In this document: piece after piece, positions 1 to 8,507 of the stretch
Numbering within the stretch: the stretch's first letter is position 1
Layout of the letters: every line of letters starts with the position of its first letter
From: Alphaproteobacteria bacterium UBA828
Lineage (GTDB): Bacteria; Pseudomonadota; Alphaproteobacteria; UBA828
Direction of reading: 5' to 3'
Assembly: GCA_002296185.1 (NCBI GenBank)
Contig: DBHM01000017.1
Coordinates: forward strand, 1-32,512
DNA: 32,512 bases
Notes under the pieces: model-generated
Told to the model about the DNA's origin: nothing
What the model saw: the letters and a program-made list of their open reading frames with translations, nothing else
Database searches by the model: none
Made by a program: the position numbers and the translations under genes

Positions 1-1
1 T

Positions 2-2032
2 GGGGGTTTACTAATGGCCTCTGGCATACCTTATGATAGCGATGAAGGTAGGGCTATCTGTGGCGCAATAAGCGCAATAATGACCGGAACTGCCTATGCT
101 ACATCAGCAGAAATGGCAGCCGAACTTGGGCCTTTCCCTGGATACGCAGGCAATAAGAAAGAAATGCTAAGGGTGATGCGCAATCACCGCAAAGCTGCTT
201 ATGGTGATAGTGCTGGATACGAAAACCTCTCAATTCAACCAGTTCCTTTAGATCATAAAAATTTGAAAAACTCTTCTCTTAGTGACGCAGCAAAAAAAGC
301 TTGGGACAGGGCTTTAGAGTTAGGGGAATCTCACGGCTATCGCAATGCACAATCTACGGTAATTGCTCCAACAGGAACAATTGGCCTTGTAATGGACTGT
401 GACACAACAGGTATTGAACCAGATTTTGCTCTCGTAAAGATGAAGAAATTAGCAGGTGGTGGCTATTTTAAAATTATAAATCAGACTGTACCAAGGGCTT
501 TAAAAACACTTGGCTATGACGATTCAACAATTGATGAAATAGTAAGTTATGCTGTCGGCAAGGGTACACTTAAAAGCGCCCCATGTATTAACCACGATAC
601 ACTAGCAAAAAAAGGATTTACTGAGACTGAGATTGATGCCGTTGAAAGAGCACTAGAAGGTGCATTTGAAATCAAGTTTGCATTCAACGAATGGACATTA
701 GGTAAAGAGTTTTGCGCTGAGAAACTAGGTATAGAAGACTCCTTAAGCGCAGACCTTTCATTTAACCTGCTTGAGCATATTGGGTTTACCCGTCAAGAAA
801 TTGATGAAGCAAACGTATATTGCTGTGGAGCAATGACCCTTGAAGGCGCACCCAACTTAAATCCAGAACACCTGCCTGTATTTGATTGCGCAAATAGATG
901 CGGACCTCGGAGTACAAGGTCACTTTCAGCCGAAAGTCATATTCGTATGATGGCAAGTTCACAACCTTTTGTATCTGGGGCAATATCAAAAACAATTAAT
1001 TTAAATAATAATGCAACAATTGAAGACTGCATGAATGCCTACATGATGTCATGGCGTCTTGGAATTAAAGCAAACGCGCTTTATCGTGATGGTTCTAAAC
1101 TTTCACAACCATTAAACGCAATGATATTAAATGATAATGAAGACGGATCAGAGATTTTAGACAACAGTCAAACAGAGCGTGCAGCAAAAGTTGCTGAAAG
1201 GGTAGTGGAACGAATTGTTAACCAAGTTGGAGAACGCCGAAGATTACCTCATCGAAGAAGAGGATATACTCAAAAGGCTATAGTAGGAGGCCACAAATTA
1301 TATCTGAGAACAGGTGAATTTCAGGATGGATCATTAGGAGAAATATTTATAGACATGCATAAGGAAGGAGCTGCCTTCCGTAGTTTGATGAATAACTTTG
1401 CAATAGCTATATCTATTGGCCTACAGTATGGAGTCCCTCTAGAGGAATATGTTGATGCATTCACCTTTACTAGGTTCGAGCCAGCAGGCTTTGTAGAAGG
1501 AAATGACGCAATTAAAAGGGCTACATCAATACTTGATTATATGTTCAGAGAGCTTGCTATCTCCTACCTTGGAAGATCAGATCTTTCTCACGCGGAACCT
1601 GATGACTTACTGCCTGACTCCATTGGCAGGGGTAATGAACATGAACACATGCCAGTACAAGACGAAGAAGACAATGGATTAAACATGCCATTTGATGTGA
1701 CTGGCGTTAGTGCTGGTTATGTTAGAAAGAATCTCTTGGTATTAACCGGAGGTGCTTCTGAAGAAGAAGTAAGAAGTAATGACACACCATCATTAATGAG
1801 TGCTTCTTTAGAATCAGCAACACCTCTTGGTGGAAATACTGCCGTTGCAATGGTTTTAGAAGAAAATTTATCAGAGAGTGATCCGTCTCAGAACCAAATT
1901 GAATCTGTGAGGCAGGCTAGACTTAAAGGATATGAAGGCGAAGCGTGCCAAGAGTGTGGGAATTTTACATTAGTAAGAAATGGCACCTGTATGAAGTGTG
2001 ATACTTGTGGCGCTACCAGTGGCTGCTCCTAA
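2..2032 (+). CDS. nrdJ: Vitamin B12-dependent class II ribonucleotide reductase, C-terminal part (5' end outside window)
   Basis: Reduces ribonucleotides to deoxyribonucleotides using an adenosylcobalamin-generated radical, without needing oxygen. The reading frame is open to the first base of the window, so the gene is cut at its 5' end; an ATG at 14 is internal, not a start. About 676 residues remain of a protein that in alphaproteobacteria is usually about 1,200 long. Family signatures visible are APTGTIGLVMDCDTTGIEPD, the segment NVYCCGAMTLEGAPNLNPEH followed by the invariant-looking KTINLNNNATIEDC, and a cysteine-rich tail with CQECG, CMKC and CGATSGC, which in this family re-reduces the active site through thioredoxin-like partners. 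A hairpin terminator follows the stop. No class I genes are in view, so whether this is the only reductase of the cell cannot be told here. Identification is very secure. Confidence 0.96.
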   Translation, partial: GGLLMASGIPYDSDEGRAICGAISAIMTGTAYATSAEMAAELGPFPGYAGNKKEMLRVMRNHRKAAYGDSAGYENLSIQPVPLDHKNLKNSSLSDAAKKAWDRALELGESHGYRNAQSTVIAPTGTIGLVMDCDTTGIEPDFALVKMKKLAGGGYFKIINQTVPRALKTLGYDDSTIDEIVSYAVGKGTLKSAPCINHDTLAKKGFTETEIDAVERALEGAFEIKFAFNEWTLGKEFCAEKLGIEDSLSADLSFNLLEHIGFTRQEIDEANVYCCGAMTLEGAPNLNPEHLPVFDCANRCGPRSTRSLSAESHIRMMASSQPFVSGAISKTINLNNNATIEDCMNAYMMSWRLGIKANALYRDGSKLSQPLNAMILNDNEDGSEILDNSQTERAAKVAERVVERIVNQVGERRRLPHRRRGYTQKAIVGGHKLYLRTGEFQDGSLGEIFIDMHKEGAAFRSLMNNFAIAISIGLQYGVPLEEYVDAFTFTRFEPAGFVEGNDAIKRATSILDYMFRELAISYLGRSDLSHAEPDDLLPDSIGRGNEHEHMPVQDEEDNGLNMPFDVTGVSAGYVRKNLLVLTGGASEEEVRSNDTPSLMSASLESATPLGGNTAVAMVLEENLSESDPSQNQIESVRQARLKGYEGEACQECGNFTLVRNGTCMKCDTCGATSGCS

Positions 2033-2069
2033 AACCGTTTATCTCCCGCGGTTATGGTCACTGGAACTT

Positions 2070-2104
2070 ATGGGGTGTGCAACAGAGTACACCCCATCTT
2101 TTCT
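2070..2104 (+). terminator. Rho-independent terminator after nrdJ
   Basis: A perfect 9-bp inverted repeat, ATGGGGTGT at 2070-2078 and ACACCCCAT at 2089-2097 around a 10-base loop, is followed by CTTTTCT. It lies 37 bases after the nrdJ stop. It could also help stop transcripts arriving from aspS on the other strand, although the minus-strand side lacks a T run. Confidence 0.75.
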
Positions 2105-2151
2105 TGGAAACACAGATCACTTTAAATAGACACTAAAAAAATTGTAAAAAA

Positions 2152-3930
2152 CTATTTTTTAGGCAACTTAACTTGCAAACTAAGCTCCCTAAGATGCTCA
2201 ATATTTGCAGTTGCCGGAGCACCCATTAGGAGATCTTCTGCCATCTGATTCACAGGAAATAGTATAACCTCTCTAATATTTGGTTCGTTAGCGAGTAACA
2301 TTACTATTCTATCGATACCAGGAGCAATACCACCATGCGGAGGAGCACCATATTGAAAGGCGCTAAATAATGCTCCAAATCTATCCTTTAATTCTTCTGG
2401 GGGATATCCAGCAATTTCGAAAGCCTTAAGCATAATATCTAAACGGTGGTTACGAATAGCGCCACTCGAGAGCTCCACACCATTGCAAACTATATCATAT
2501 TGCCATGCCAAAATATCTAAAGGGTCTTTATTTAGCAAGGATTCTAACCCACCTTGGGGCATAGAAAATGGGTTATGGCTAAATTCTATCTTACCCGTTT
2601 TTTCGTCACGCTCATACATTGGAAAATCGACAATCCAACAAAATTTAAACGCTTCCTCCTCTATCAAACCAAGCTTATCACCCAATTCTGTACGCACTTG
2701 GCCAGAATAAAAAGCTGCTTTTTGCGGGGTATCACAAGAAAGGAATACTGCATCTCCATTTTTAATATTAGTTCGTCGACAAATCTCTCTCTGGACTTGT
2801 TCAGGAATAAACTTAGCTATAGGACCTTTTCCAGAATCTTCAGAAAAAATAATATAGCCAAGTCCAGCAGCCCCTAGACTTTGAGTAAATTCAATCATCT
2901 TATCAAAAAATGACCTCGGCTTATCTGAAACAGCCTTTGCTGGAATAGCACGCACAACGCCACCGCCTGCTATAACCTTTTTGAAAGCTTTAAATTCAAC
3001 ATCCTCACGATTAAATAAATCAGTCACATCTACTATATTTATTGGATTACGTAAGTCAGGTTTATCCGTACCATACTTTAACAAAGCATCGCTGTAGGGG
3101 ATACGGGGGAAAGGTAGATCCGTAACCGACCAATCTGAGAACTCTTTAAAAACCCCATTCATTACAGGCTCAACTATCTTAAAAACATCTTCCTGTTCGA
3201 CAAATGCCATCTCAAGATCAAGCTGATAAAATTCTCCTGGGGATCTATCGGCTCGAGCGTCTTCATCTCGAAAACATGGAGCTATCTGAAAGTACCGATC
3301 GAATCCAGAACACATGATCAATTGCTTAAATTGCTGAGGAGCTTGAGGTAAGGCATAAAATTTCCCTGGATGCAGACGACTTGGTACAAGAAAATCTCTC
3401 GCACCCTCCGGAGAACTTGCCGTTAGAATTGGTGTCTGTAACTCTAAAAAACCCATCTCTATCATCCGTTTACGGATACTTGAAATAATTTTTGATCTAA
3501 GCATTATATTGCGCTGCATTCTCTCACGACGCAGATCCAAATAACGGTATCGTAATCGCACCTCTTCCCCATAATCATGATCACCATGCACAGGCATTGG
3601 AAGTGATTCTGCATAATTTAAAACTTCAATCTCTTTTATACGCACCTCAACTTCACCGGTAGGTAAACTCTTATTAACTGTTTCTGAATCTCTTGGACTA
3701 ACATCTCCTACAATAGATAATACTGTCTCAGGCTTTAACAATTTGATTTTTTCAAACACATCCTGATCTACTTCCACCACACATTGCGTTACTCCGAAAT
3801 GGTCTCTTAGATCAATAAAAACTAAGTTCCCATGGTCACGTATTCTATGAACCCAACCTGACAAGCGAACACTGTGCCCAACATCACTAGAGCTTATTGC
3901 ACTGCAATTATGTGACCTATATCGATTCAT
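2152..3930 (-). CDS. aspS: Aspartyl-tRNA synthetase (probably non-discriminating, Asp/Asn)
   Basis: Charges tRNA-Asp with aspartate in the cytoplasm. The 592-residue product has the bacterial-type order: N-terminal OB-fold anticodon-binding domain, class II catalytic core with motif 2 around FRDEDARADRSPGEF, a GAD-type insertion, and motif 3 in APGIDRIVMLLA. I chose the ATG at 3930 because its product begins MNRYRSH, as relatives do, and because TTGAGG lies 9 bases before it; a GTG at 3948 in the same frame overlaps that site and is less likely. In the anticodon domain the sequence reads VHRIRDHGN; the His after RD is the residue found in non-discriminating enzymes such as that of Pseudomonas aeruginosa (His31), where discriminating enzymes such as E. 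coli have Leu. This suggests that it also makes Asp-tRNA-Asn for GatCAB. That last point is inference. Confidence 0.95.
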   Translation of the reverse strand: MNRYRSHNCSAISSSDVGHSVRLSGWVHRIRDHGNLVFIDLRDHFGVTQCVVEVDQDVFEKIKLLKPETVLSIVGDVSPRDSETVNKSLPTGEVEVRIKEIEVLNYAESLPMPVHGDHDYGEEVRLRYRYLDLRRERMQRNIMLRSKIISSIRKRMIEMGFLELQTPILTASSPEGARDFLVPSRLHPGKFYALPQAPQQFKQLIMCSGFDRYFQIAPCFRDEDARADRSPGEFYQLDLEMAFVEQEDVFKIVEPVMNGVFKEFSDWSVTDLPFPRIPYSDALLKYGTDKPDLRNPINIVDVTDLFNREDVEFKAFKKVIAGGGVVRAIPAKAVSDKPRSFFDKMIEFTQSLGAAGLGYIIFSEDSGKGPIAKFIPEQVQREICRRTNIKNGDAVFLSCDTPQKAAFYSGQVRTELGDKLGLIEEEAFKFCWIVDFPMYERDEKTGKIEFSHNPFSMPQGGLESLLNKDPLDILAWQYDIVCNGVELSSGAIRNHRLDIMLKAFEIAGYPPEELKDRFGALFSAFQYGAPPHGGIAPGIDRIVMLLANEPNIREVILFPVNQMAEDLLMGAPATANIEHLRELSLQVKLPKK

Positions 3931-4147
3931 TAAATTAAACCTCAACACATAAATTATTTGATAAAAGAACTTATAAAGACATCAATTAGGTAAATATAGT
4001 GTGAAATACGAACTTACTAATGTTTTATAAAAATTTCTTGTTTTCATATTGGATGATATATTGCATTCGTTGGATATTTATCGTTATAAGAACAGCTCAT
4101 AATCTATAGTATACTACTACAACTATAATATTTTCTGGGATAAAAGC

Positions 4148-5362
4148 ATGGCAGAAGATGTAACGGTTATAAATGATACCAAGACTTTAGAGGCATATAC
4201 AAAAAAATGGAGTAAAGCCAAGTATATTACTATAGATACTGAATTTATCAGAGAAAGAACCTACTGGCCCCAACTATGCTTAATTCAAGTAGGGGGACCG
4301 GACGAGTCGGTTATCATTGACCCCCTGGCTCATGAAATAAACTTAGATTGCCTATTTTCATTAATCAACTCTTCACCAGTGATAAAAGTCTTTCATGCAG
4401 CGCGACAAGATTTAGAACTATTTTATCACCTTACAGGATTACTTCCAAACCCTGTTTTTGACACACAGATAGCTGCTTCTGTATGCGGCTTTGGTGATTC
4501 TGTTGGATATGAAAAATTAGCTAATAAGCTAGCAGGAGCAACAATAGATAAAACATTAAGATTCACAGATTGGTCAAGGCGCCCGCTATCTGATCGTCAA
4601 CTACGTTATGCCATCTCTGATGTTCTTTACCTACGTCCAGTTTATGAGAAACTTTCTGAGAACCTTAATCAAAGCGGTCGTCATAAATGGATAGATGAAG
4701 AAATGTCTGCTCTAACTGATATAAATATTTATGATGTTGACCCTAAAATAGCTTGGCGTAAAATAAAAATAAGGGGCGGAAACCCAAGATTTTTGGCTAT
4801 CTTAAGGGAAATAGCTGCTTGGAGAGAAATAGAAGCAAAGTCTCGCAATGTTCCAAGGGGCAGAATAATAAGAGACGAAGCTATCACTGAAATAGCAGCT
4901 CAAGCTCCTACTTCACTAAAGGAATTTTCACAAATTCGTTCACTATCAAATAAAAAAACCAGTAAGACTATCAGCTCTAAATTAATTAATTGTGTAGAAA
5001 CAGCAATCAATTTACCAGAGAAAGACTTGCCCCTGCCCCCCCTTAGGCGAGAAATGCCACACGGAATAGGGCCGATAGTAGATCTACTAAAAGTTCTACT
5101 TAAAACACAATGTGAAAATAATGGAGTTTCTCAACGTATTGTAGCTAGCAATAGTGAACTAGAACAAATTGCTGCGCTTAGTGGCAATGAGGAGCGATCA
5201 GTAATATCAAAAATACCAGCACTAAACGGTTGGCGAAAAGAAATTTTTGGTAAAAATGCATTAGACTTGAAAGACGGTAATATTGCACTAGCAATTATTC
5301 AAGGAAAGATTGATTTTATATCAGTAGATAAACTAGTTCAGGAAGAGCCTAAAACTGGATAA
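4148..5362 (+). CDS. rnd: Ribonuclease D
   Basis: A 3'-5' exoribonuclease that trims tRNA precursors and other structured RNAs. The 404-residue protein carries a complete DEDDy active site: Exo I DTEF with D30 and E32, Exo II HAARQDLELF with D88, and Exo III YAISD with Y154 and D158. It continues into an HRDC region (roughly residues 210-290) and a weaker C-terminal helical region, the usual architecture and length. It diverges from aspS across a 217-base gap and converges on hda with 27 bases between stops. In many alphaproteobacteria rnd sits near aspS and near the hda block, which fits, but here its orientation is opposite to hda. A weak GGGAT stands 6 bases before the ATG. Confidence 0.94.
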   Translation: MAEDVTVINDTKTLEAYTKKWSKAKYITIDTEFIRERTYWPQLCLIQVGGPDESVIIDPLAHEINLDCLFSLINSSPVIKVFHAARQDLELFYHLTGLLPNPVFDTQIAASVCGFGDSVGYEKLANKLAGATIDKTLRFTDWSRRPLSDRQLRYAISDVLYLRPVYEKLSENLNQSGRHKWIDEEMSALTDINIYDVDPKIAWRKIKIRGGNPRFLAILREIAAWREIEAKSRNVPRGRIIRDEAITEIAAQAPTSLKEFSQIRSLSNKKTSKTISSKLINCVETAINLPEKDLPLPPLRREMPHGIGPIVDLLKVLLKTQCENNGVSQRIVASNSELEQIAALSGNEERSVISKIPALNGWRKEIFGKNALDLKDGNIALAIIQGKIDFISVDKLVQEEPKTG

Positions 5363-5389
5363 ATTAGCTTATACTTATTGCATTTTTAG

Positions 5390-6085
5390 TTAACTATAAC
5401 GGTGCATGATTTTCTTTGTCAGCGGTACTGTGATTGCCCTTCGTTCAGAAAGAGCTGCCCGATCTAACTCGGATACAAGCTTAAGTGCGGCCTCAAAGGT
5501 ACGCTCAATCCTAGGAATAATATAGCTGATTACTTCTGGTTCAACTTTGAGCTGTCTATCCGAAAATAACTTTACCATAACTGCAGCTAAAAGCTTTTCA
5601 TCAGGGTCATTTAGGAATGCAACAGGCGCCGTTCTCACTCTAGAAAGAAGGTCAGGCAGTTCAATAGGCCATTTTGATGGAGGTTTATCTGCAGTCATCA
5701 ATAAATATGCATTAATTTCGTTTGCTGTATTAATTATATGTAAGAGAGCCTCAGCATTAAATTTTAATGGATTATACTCAACTACACATGCAGCAATAGG
5801 AGTAAATAGACTCCAAGGATCTTCTAAATCCATTAATTCATCTGACCTCAAAACAGAGGCTCCAGATTTAGCTTGCCAAACACCAGCAAGATGACTCTTA
5901 CCACTTCCAGAATTTCCAACCATAATCAATAATGATGAGGGCCATTTTGGCCAGGAATCAATCCATTTAACAGCCTCTTGATTACATTCAGAAACTAAAA
6001 AATCATCTCGTTCGAGAGCTGGCCTATGACCTAAGTCGAAAACTAGTTGAGATGCCATCGCTTCGCGGTCACTTGTTTTTACCAT
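5390..6085 (-). CDS. hdaA: HdaA/DnaA-related ATPase, regulator of initiation
   Basis: A DnaA-like AAA+ protein that, in Caulobacter and E. coli, works with the beta clamp to promote ATP hydrolysis by DnaA and so limits re-initiation. The N-terminus has the clamp-binding-like QLVFDLG, then Walker A GNSGSGKS with K63, a Walker B region reading ACVVEYNP (99-106) in which the usual paired aspartates are replaced by Glu-Tyr, a sensor I-like LLMTADKPPS, and LSRVRT as the box VII arginine region. Domain IV of DnaA is absent, as expected for Hda. Two starts are possible: the ATG at 6085, overlapping the end of perM by 17 bases, or the ATG at 6058, which puts the clamp motif at residues 4-10 as in most homologues. 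Neither has a strong ribosome binding site. It is the last gene of the DUF2066 - perM - hda operon. Confidence 0.85.
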   Translation of the reverse strand: MVKTSDREAMASQLVFDLGHRPALERDDFLVSECNQEAVKWIDSWPKWPSSLLIMVGNSGSGKSHLAGVWQAKSGASVLRSDELMDLEDPWSLFTPIAACVVEYNPLKFNAEALLHIINTANEINAYLLMTADKPPSKWPIELPDLLSRVRTAPVAFLNDPDEKLLAAVMVKLFSDRQLKVEPEVISYIIPRIERTFEAALKLVSELDRAALSERRAITVPLTKKIMHRYS

Positions 6086-7199
6086 CTTCAGATGTATTTA
6101 AACTCTCATTACCTAGATCTCCAGATAAGTTTTTTTCTTGCTCGTTATCATACATCTCACTTTCTAAATAGTTTTTTACGCCAAATCTGACTAAGACACC
6201 AATTAATGCAGCCGCAGGAACGGAAATCAACATTCCGACAAAACCAAACAGACTGCCTCCAGCCAATACAGCAAAAATAATCCATACAGGATGTAGACGT
6301 ATACGCTGGCCGACGAGTCGAGGTACTAGGAAATAATCACTCGCTACTTGCCCAAAGATGAAGATCGCAGCTACTACGCCCATAATCCATGCTTCATCAA
6401 ATTGGAGAGCCGCCATAGCAATACAAATTGCTAACCCACCTATTGATCCAAGATATGGAACAAATGAAAGCAGACCTGCACAAATACCTATAACTAGACC
6501 AAATTCAAGTCCTACAGCACTTAGGGTTGCTCCATAAAAAATAGCTAGTAATAAACAAACTATACCCGTTCCTCTTACAAAACCAGACAATGCTGAGTCC
6601 ATTAAAGAGGCCTGCTCTCGAATAATGACAGCTTTGTTTCGTGGTATCCACTTATCAATCCTAGAAAGAATATCATCCCAATCTCTCAGCATATAAAAAG
6701 TAACTACTGGAGTAATAAATATAAGTGCTAGGAAGTTCACCAACGCCATACCACCTGCCCAAACATCCCCCAAAATACCAAGGACAAATTGAACAGCTCG
6801 CCCTGAGAATTTCTCGATGACTGCCTCAGCTCTATCTACTCTTTCAGGTTCTAATTCAGACATCCACCGCTCTATCATAGGCTCAGCCCACCCTCGAGCA
6901 GCCTGAAAGTAATCTGGAAGATTCTTCAGAAATTCAACTACTTGTCCCTGAAGCACTGGTAATAGAAAAAATAGGATTAATCCAATTACAATTATGAATG
7001 CTGCAGTAATCACTGCTGTGGCTAAAGTACGAGAGAGACCATGACGTTGAAGTCGATCTGCAACTGGATCGAGAAAATAAGCTACTGCCATACCAGCAAC
7101 AAAAGGAAGCAAGATATCGCTCAAAACTACCAATAATAAAATTATTGCAGCGAAACCCGTTAACCAAATACCAATATACGTGCGTGGTTGCATTTTCAT
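6069..7199 (-). CDS. perM: AI-2E family transporter / PerM-like permease
   Basis: An integral inner-membrane protein of 376 residues in the AI-2E/PerM/YdiK family. Hydrophobic segments lie near residues 10-38 and 60-85, then, after a soluble stretch of about 60 residues (LKNLPDYFQAARGW onward), further segments from about 150 to the end. The family-typical FVPYLGSIGG and the late HPVWIIFAVLAGGSLFGFVG are present. The C-terminal tail is charged. Members have been linked to export of small molecules or to Na+/H+ exchange, but the substrate is generally unknown and nothing here settles it. The start ATG overlaps the stop of the DUF2066 gene in the sequence ATGA, so the two are translationally coupled. 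It lies between DUF2066 and hda, a common alphaproteobacterial arrangement. Confidence 0.88.
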   Translation of the reverse strand: MKMQPRTYIGIWLTGFAAIILLLVVLSDILLPFVAGMAVAYFLDPVADRLQRHGLSRTLATAVITAAFIIVIGLILFFLLPVLQGQVVEFLKNLPDYFQAARGWAEPMIERWMSELEPERVDRAEAVIEKFSGRAVQFVLGILGDVWAGGMALVNFLALIFITPVVTFYMLRDWDDILSRIDKWIPRNKAVIIREQASLMDSALSGFVRGTGIVCLLLAIFYGATLSAVGLEFGLVIGICAGLLSFVPYLGSIGGLAICIAMAALQFDEAWIMGVVAAIFIFGQVASDYFLVPRLVGQRIRLHPVWIIFAVLAGGSLFGFVGMLISVPAAALIGVLVRFGVKNYLESEMYDNEQEKNLSGDLGNESLNTSEDGKNK

Positions 7200-8443
7200 C
7201 GGACTTCTTTTATTGCATCAATTTCCCTAATTTTCCAACCAAATTTATCTATTGCTAACTCCAGGTCTCTATTTTCCAGCTCTTCAGCCAACTGATCAAT
7301 ATCTCCAAGGTAGTTGATCACGAGGTGGACAGAGTTCTTTGACAATTCTGAAATGCTAATCCTCATAATTATAGGAATTGAATGAAGAATTTTGTTAATT
7401 CTAAGCCATTGCCTTATCCCAGTATCAACTGAAACTGATAAATGTAGCTCATTTTCCTGATCGAATCTAAGTAAGTTTGCTTCTTTCCATTCTTCCCTAA
7501 GTAAATTCACCACGATATCAACAGTTTCCTGAAAAAGGACCTCAGGAATCTTCGTTCCATCAGATTCTAAATTAATCTTAGTTATTCTATCATCTTTAAG
7601 ACTCACTTGCCTCAAAACTATAGGAAATTCCCCACTTGGTAGAGGTAAGGTTTTATCAATATCTTTCGATGATGAAAATGCTTTTGGCTCAGATTGGTCA
7701 ATTATCTGAGAAACTAGTAACCCTAAATTACGCTCCTCAAGATAGGATGTATCTATTATTGCTACTACTAAATTCTTTACTCCATAACGATATGCAAATT
7801 TCCTTAATACATTGACTGGAGCATCAAGAATTCCTGAATCTCTTAGCGTCAAGAGGTCTTGAGCGTCACCAAAAGGTGAGTAAACAGGCAAAAGACTTGT
7901 GTCCGGAGCACGTGATGTCCATGATTTCAACCATAAGTTAGGCTCAGACCAAAGTAATGGCTGACCATTTCTTAATAGCACTGGAATGATAATTACCCCT
8001 GCACTCTGGGATTCAGCAAATCTTACATCGTGCTTTCTTAAAAGCTGACGTAGAGCCTCAGGACTAAAGAAAACTGTTAAATTAGCACGGTATCTAGTTG
8101 ATGATAGCTTTTCATTTTCAATTTCAAACCCCAGCACTACATCTTGCAAAGTAAGCTCATCAGCTGGCAATTTAGGGATATCACTCTTCAAAACCAACCT
8201 TCTATATATTTCCTTAAGAGCCCTAAGATGACCTTCTGAGAATGCACTCTTTTTAGCTGTTGCTGAGGATACGGACGTAACATCCAACTTAACTCCAGAA
8301 ACACGATAAATATCGTCACTGGAGGCCATTGATATGGAGGTATTCCCAATTATAGAGAAAACAACAATCACCGAGATAGGCAGCCAAAACAATGCCAAAA
8401 GCAACGAGTATTGTGATTTATAGGGTTTATTTGGAACTTTCAT
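7196..8443 (-). CDS. DUF2066 domain protein, probably exported
   Basis: A 415-residue protein of the DUF2066 family, with no established function. It begins with a basic stretch followed by one hydrophobic segment (about residues 12-38) ending near SMASSDD, which looks like a signal peptide or a single anchor; the rest is soluble, with no cysteines. The mature part starts IYRVSGVKLDVTS and includes LRALKEIYRRLV, segments typical of DUF2066. TTGAGG lies 9 bases before the ATG at 8443 and supports that start. It is the first gene of the minus-strand operon and is divergent from purM, with only 64 bases between the two start codons, so the two operons share a control region. The conserved placement beside purM and perM in alphaproteobacteria supports the family call. 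Confidence 0.82.
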   Translation of the reverse strand: MKVPNKPYKSQYSLLLALFWLPISVIVVFSIIGNTSISMASSDDIYRVSGVKLDVTSVSSATAKKSAFSEGHLRALKEIYRRLVLKSDIPKLPADELTLQDVVLGFEIENEKLSSTRYRANLTVFFSPEALRQLLRKHDVRFAESQSAGVIIIPVLLRNGQPLLWSEPNLWLKSWTSRAPDTSLLPVYSPFGDAQDLLTLRDSGILDAPVNVLRKFAYRYGVKNLVVAIIDTSYLEERNLGLLVSQIIDQSEPKAFSSSKDIDKTLPLPSGEFPIVLRQVSLKDDRITKINLESDGTKIPEVLFQETVDIVVNLLREEWKEANLLRFDQENELHLSVSVDTGIRQWLRINKILHSIPIIMRISISELSKNSVHLVINYLGDIDQLAEELENRDLELAIDKFGWKIREIDAIKEVR

Positions 8444-8507
8444 TGCAACAACCTCAATATCGAGTATGGTCTTAACATGTCCAATTCATGACAGAAAAGA
8501 GAATAAC

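Noticed and set aside
786..995. Minus-strand frame inside nrdJ, and similar frames opposite other genes
   Set aside because: They lie opposite confidently identified coding sequence, have no binding sites or recognisable domains, and are explained by the codon use of the real genes.
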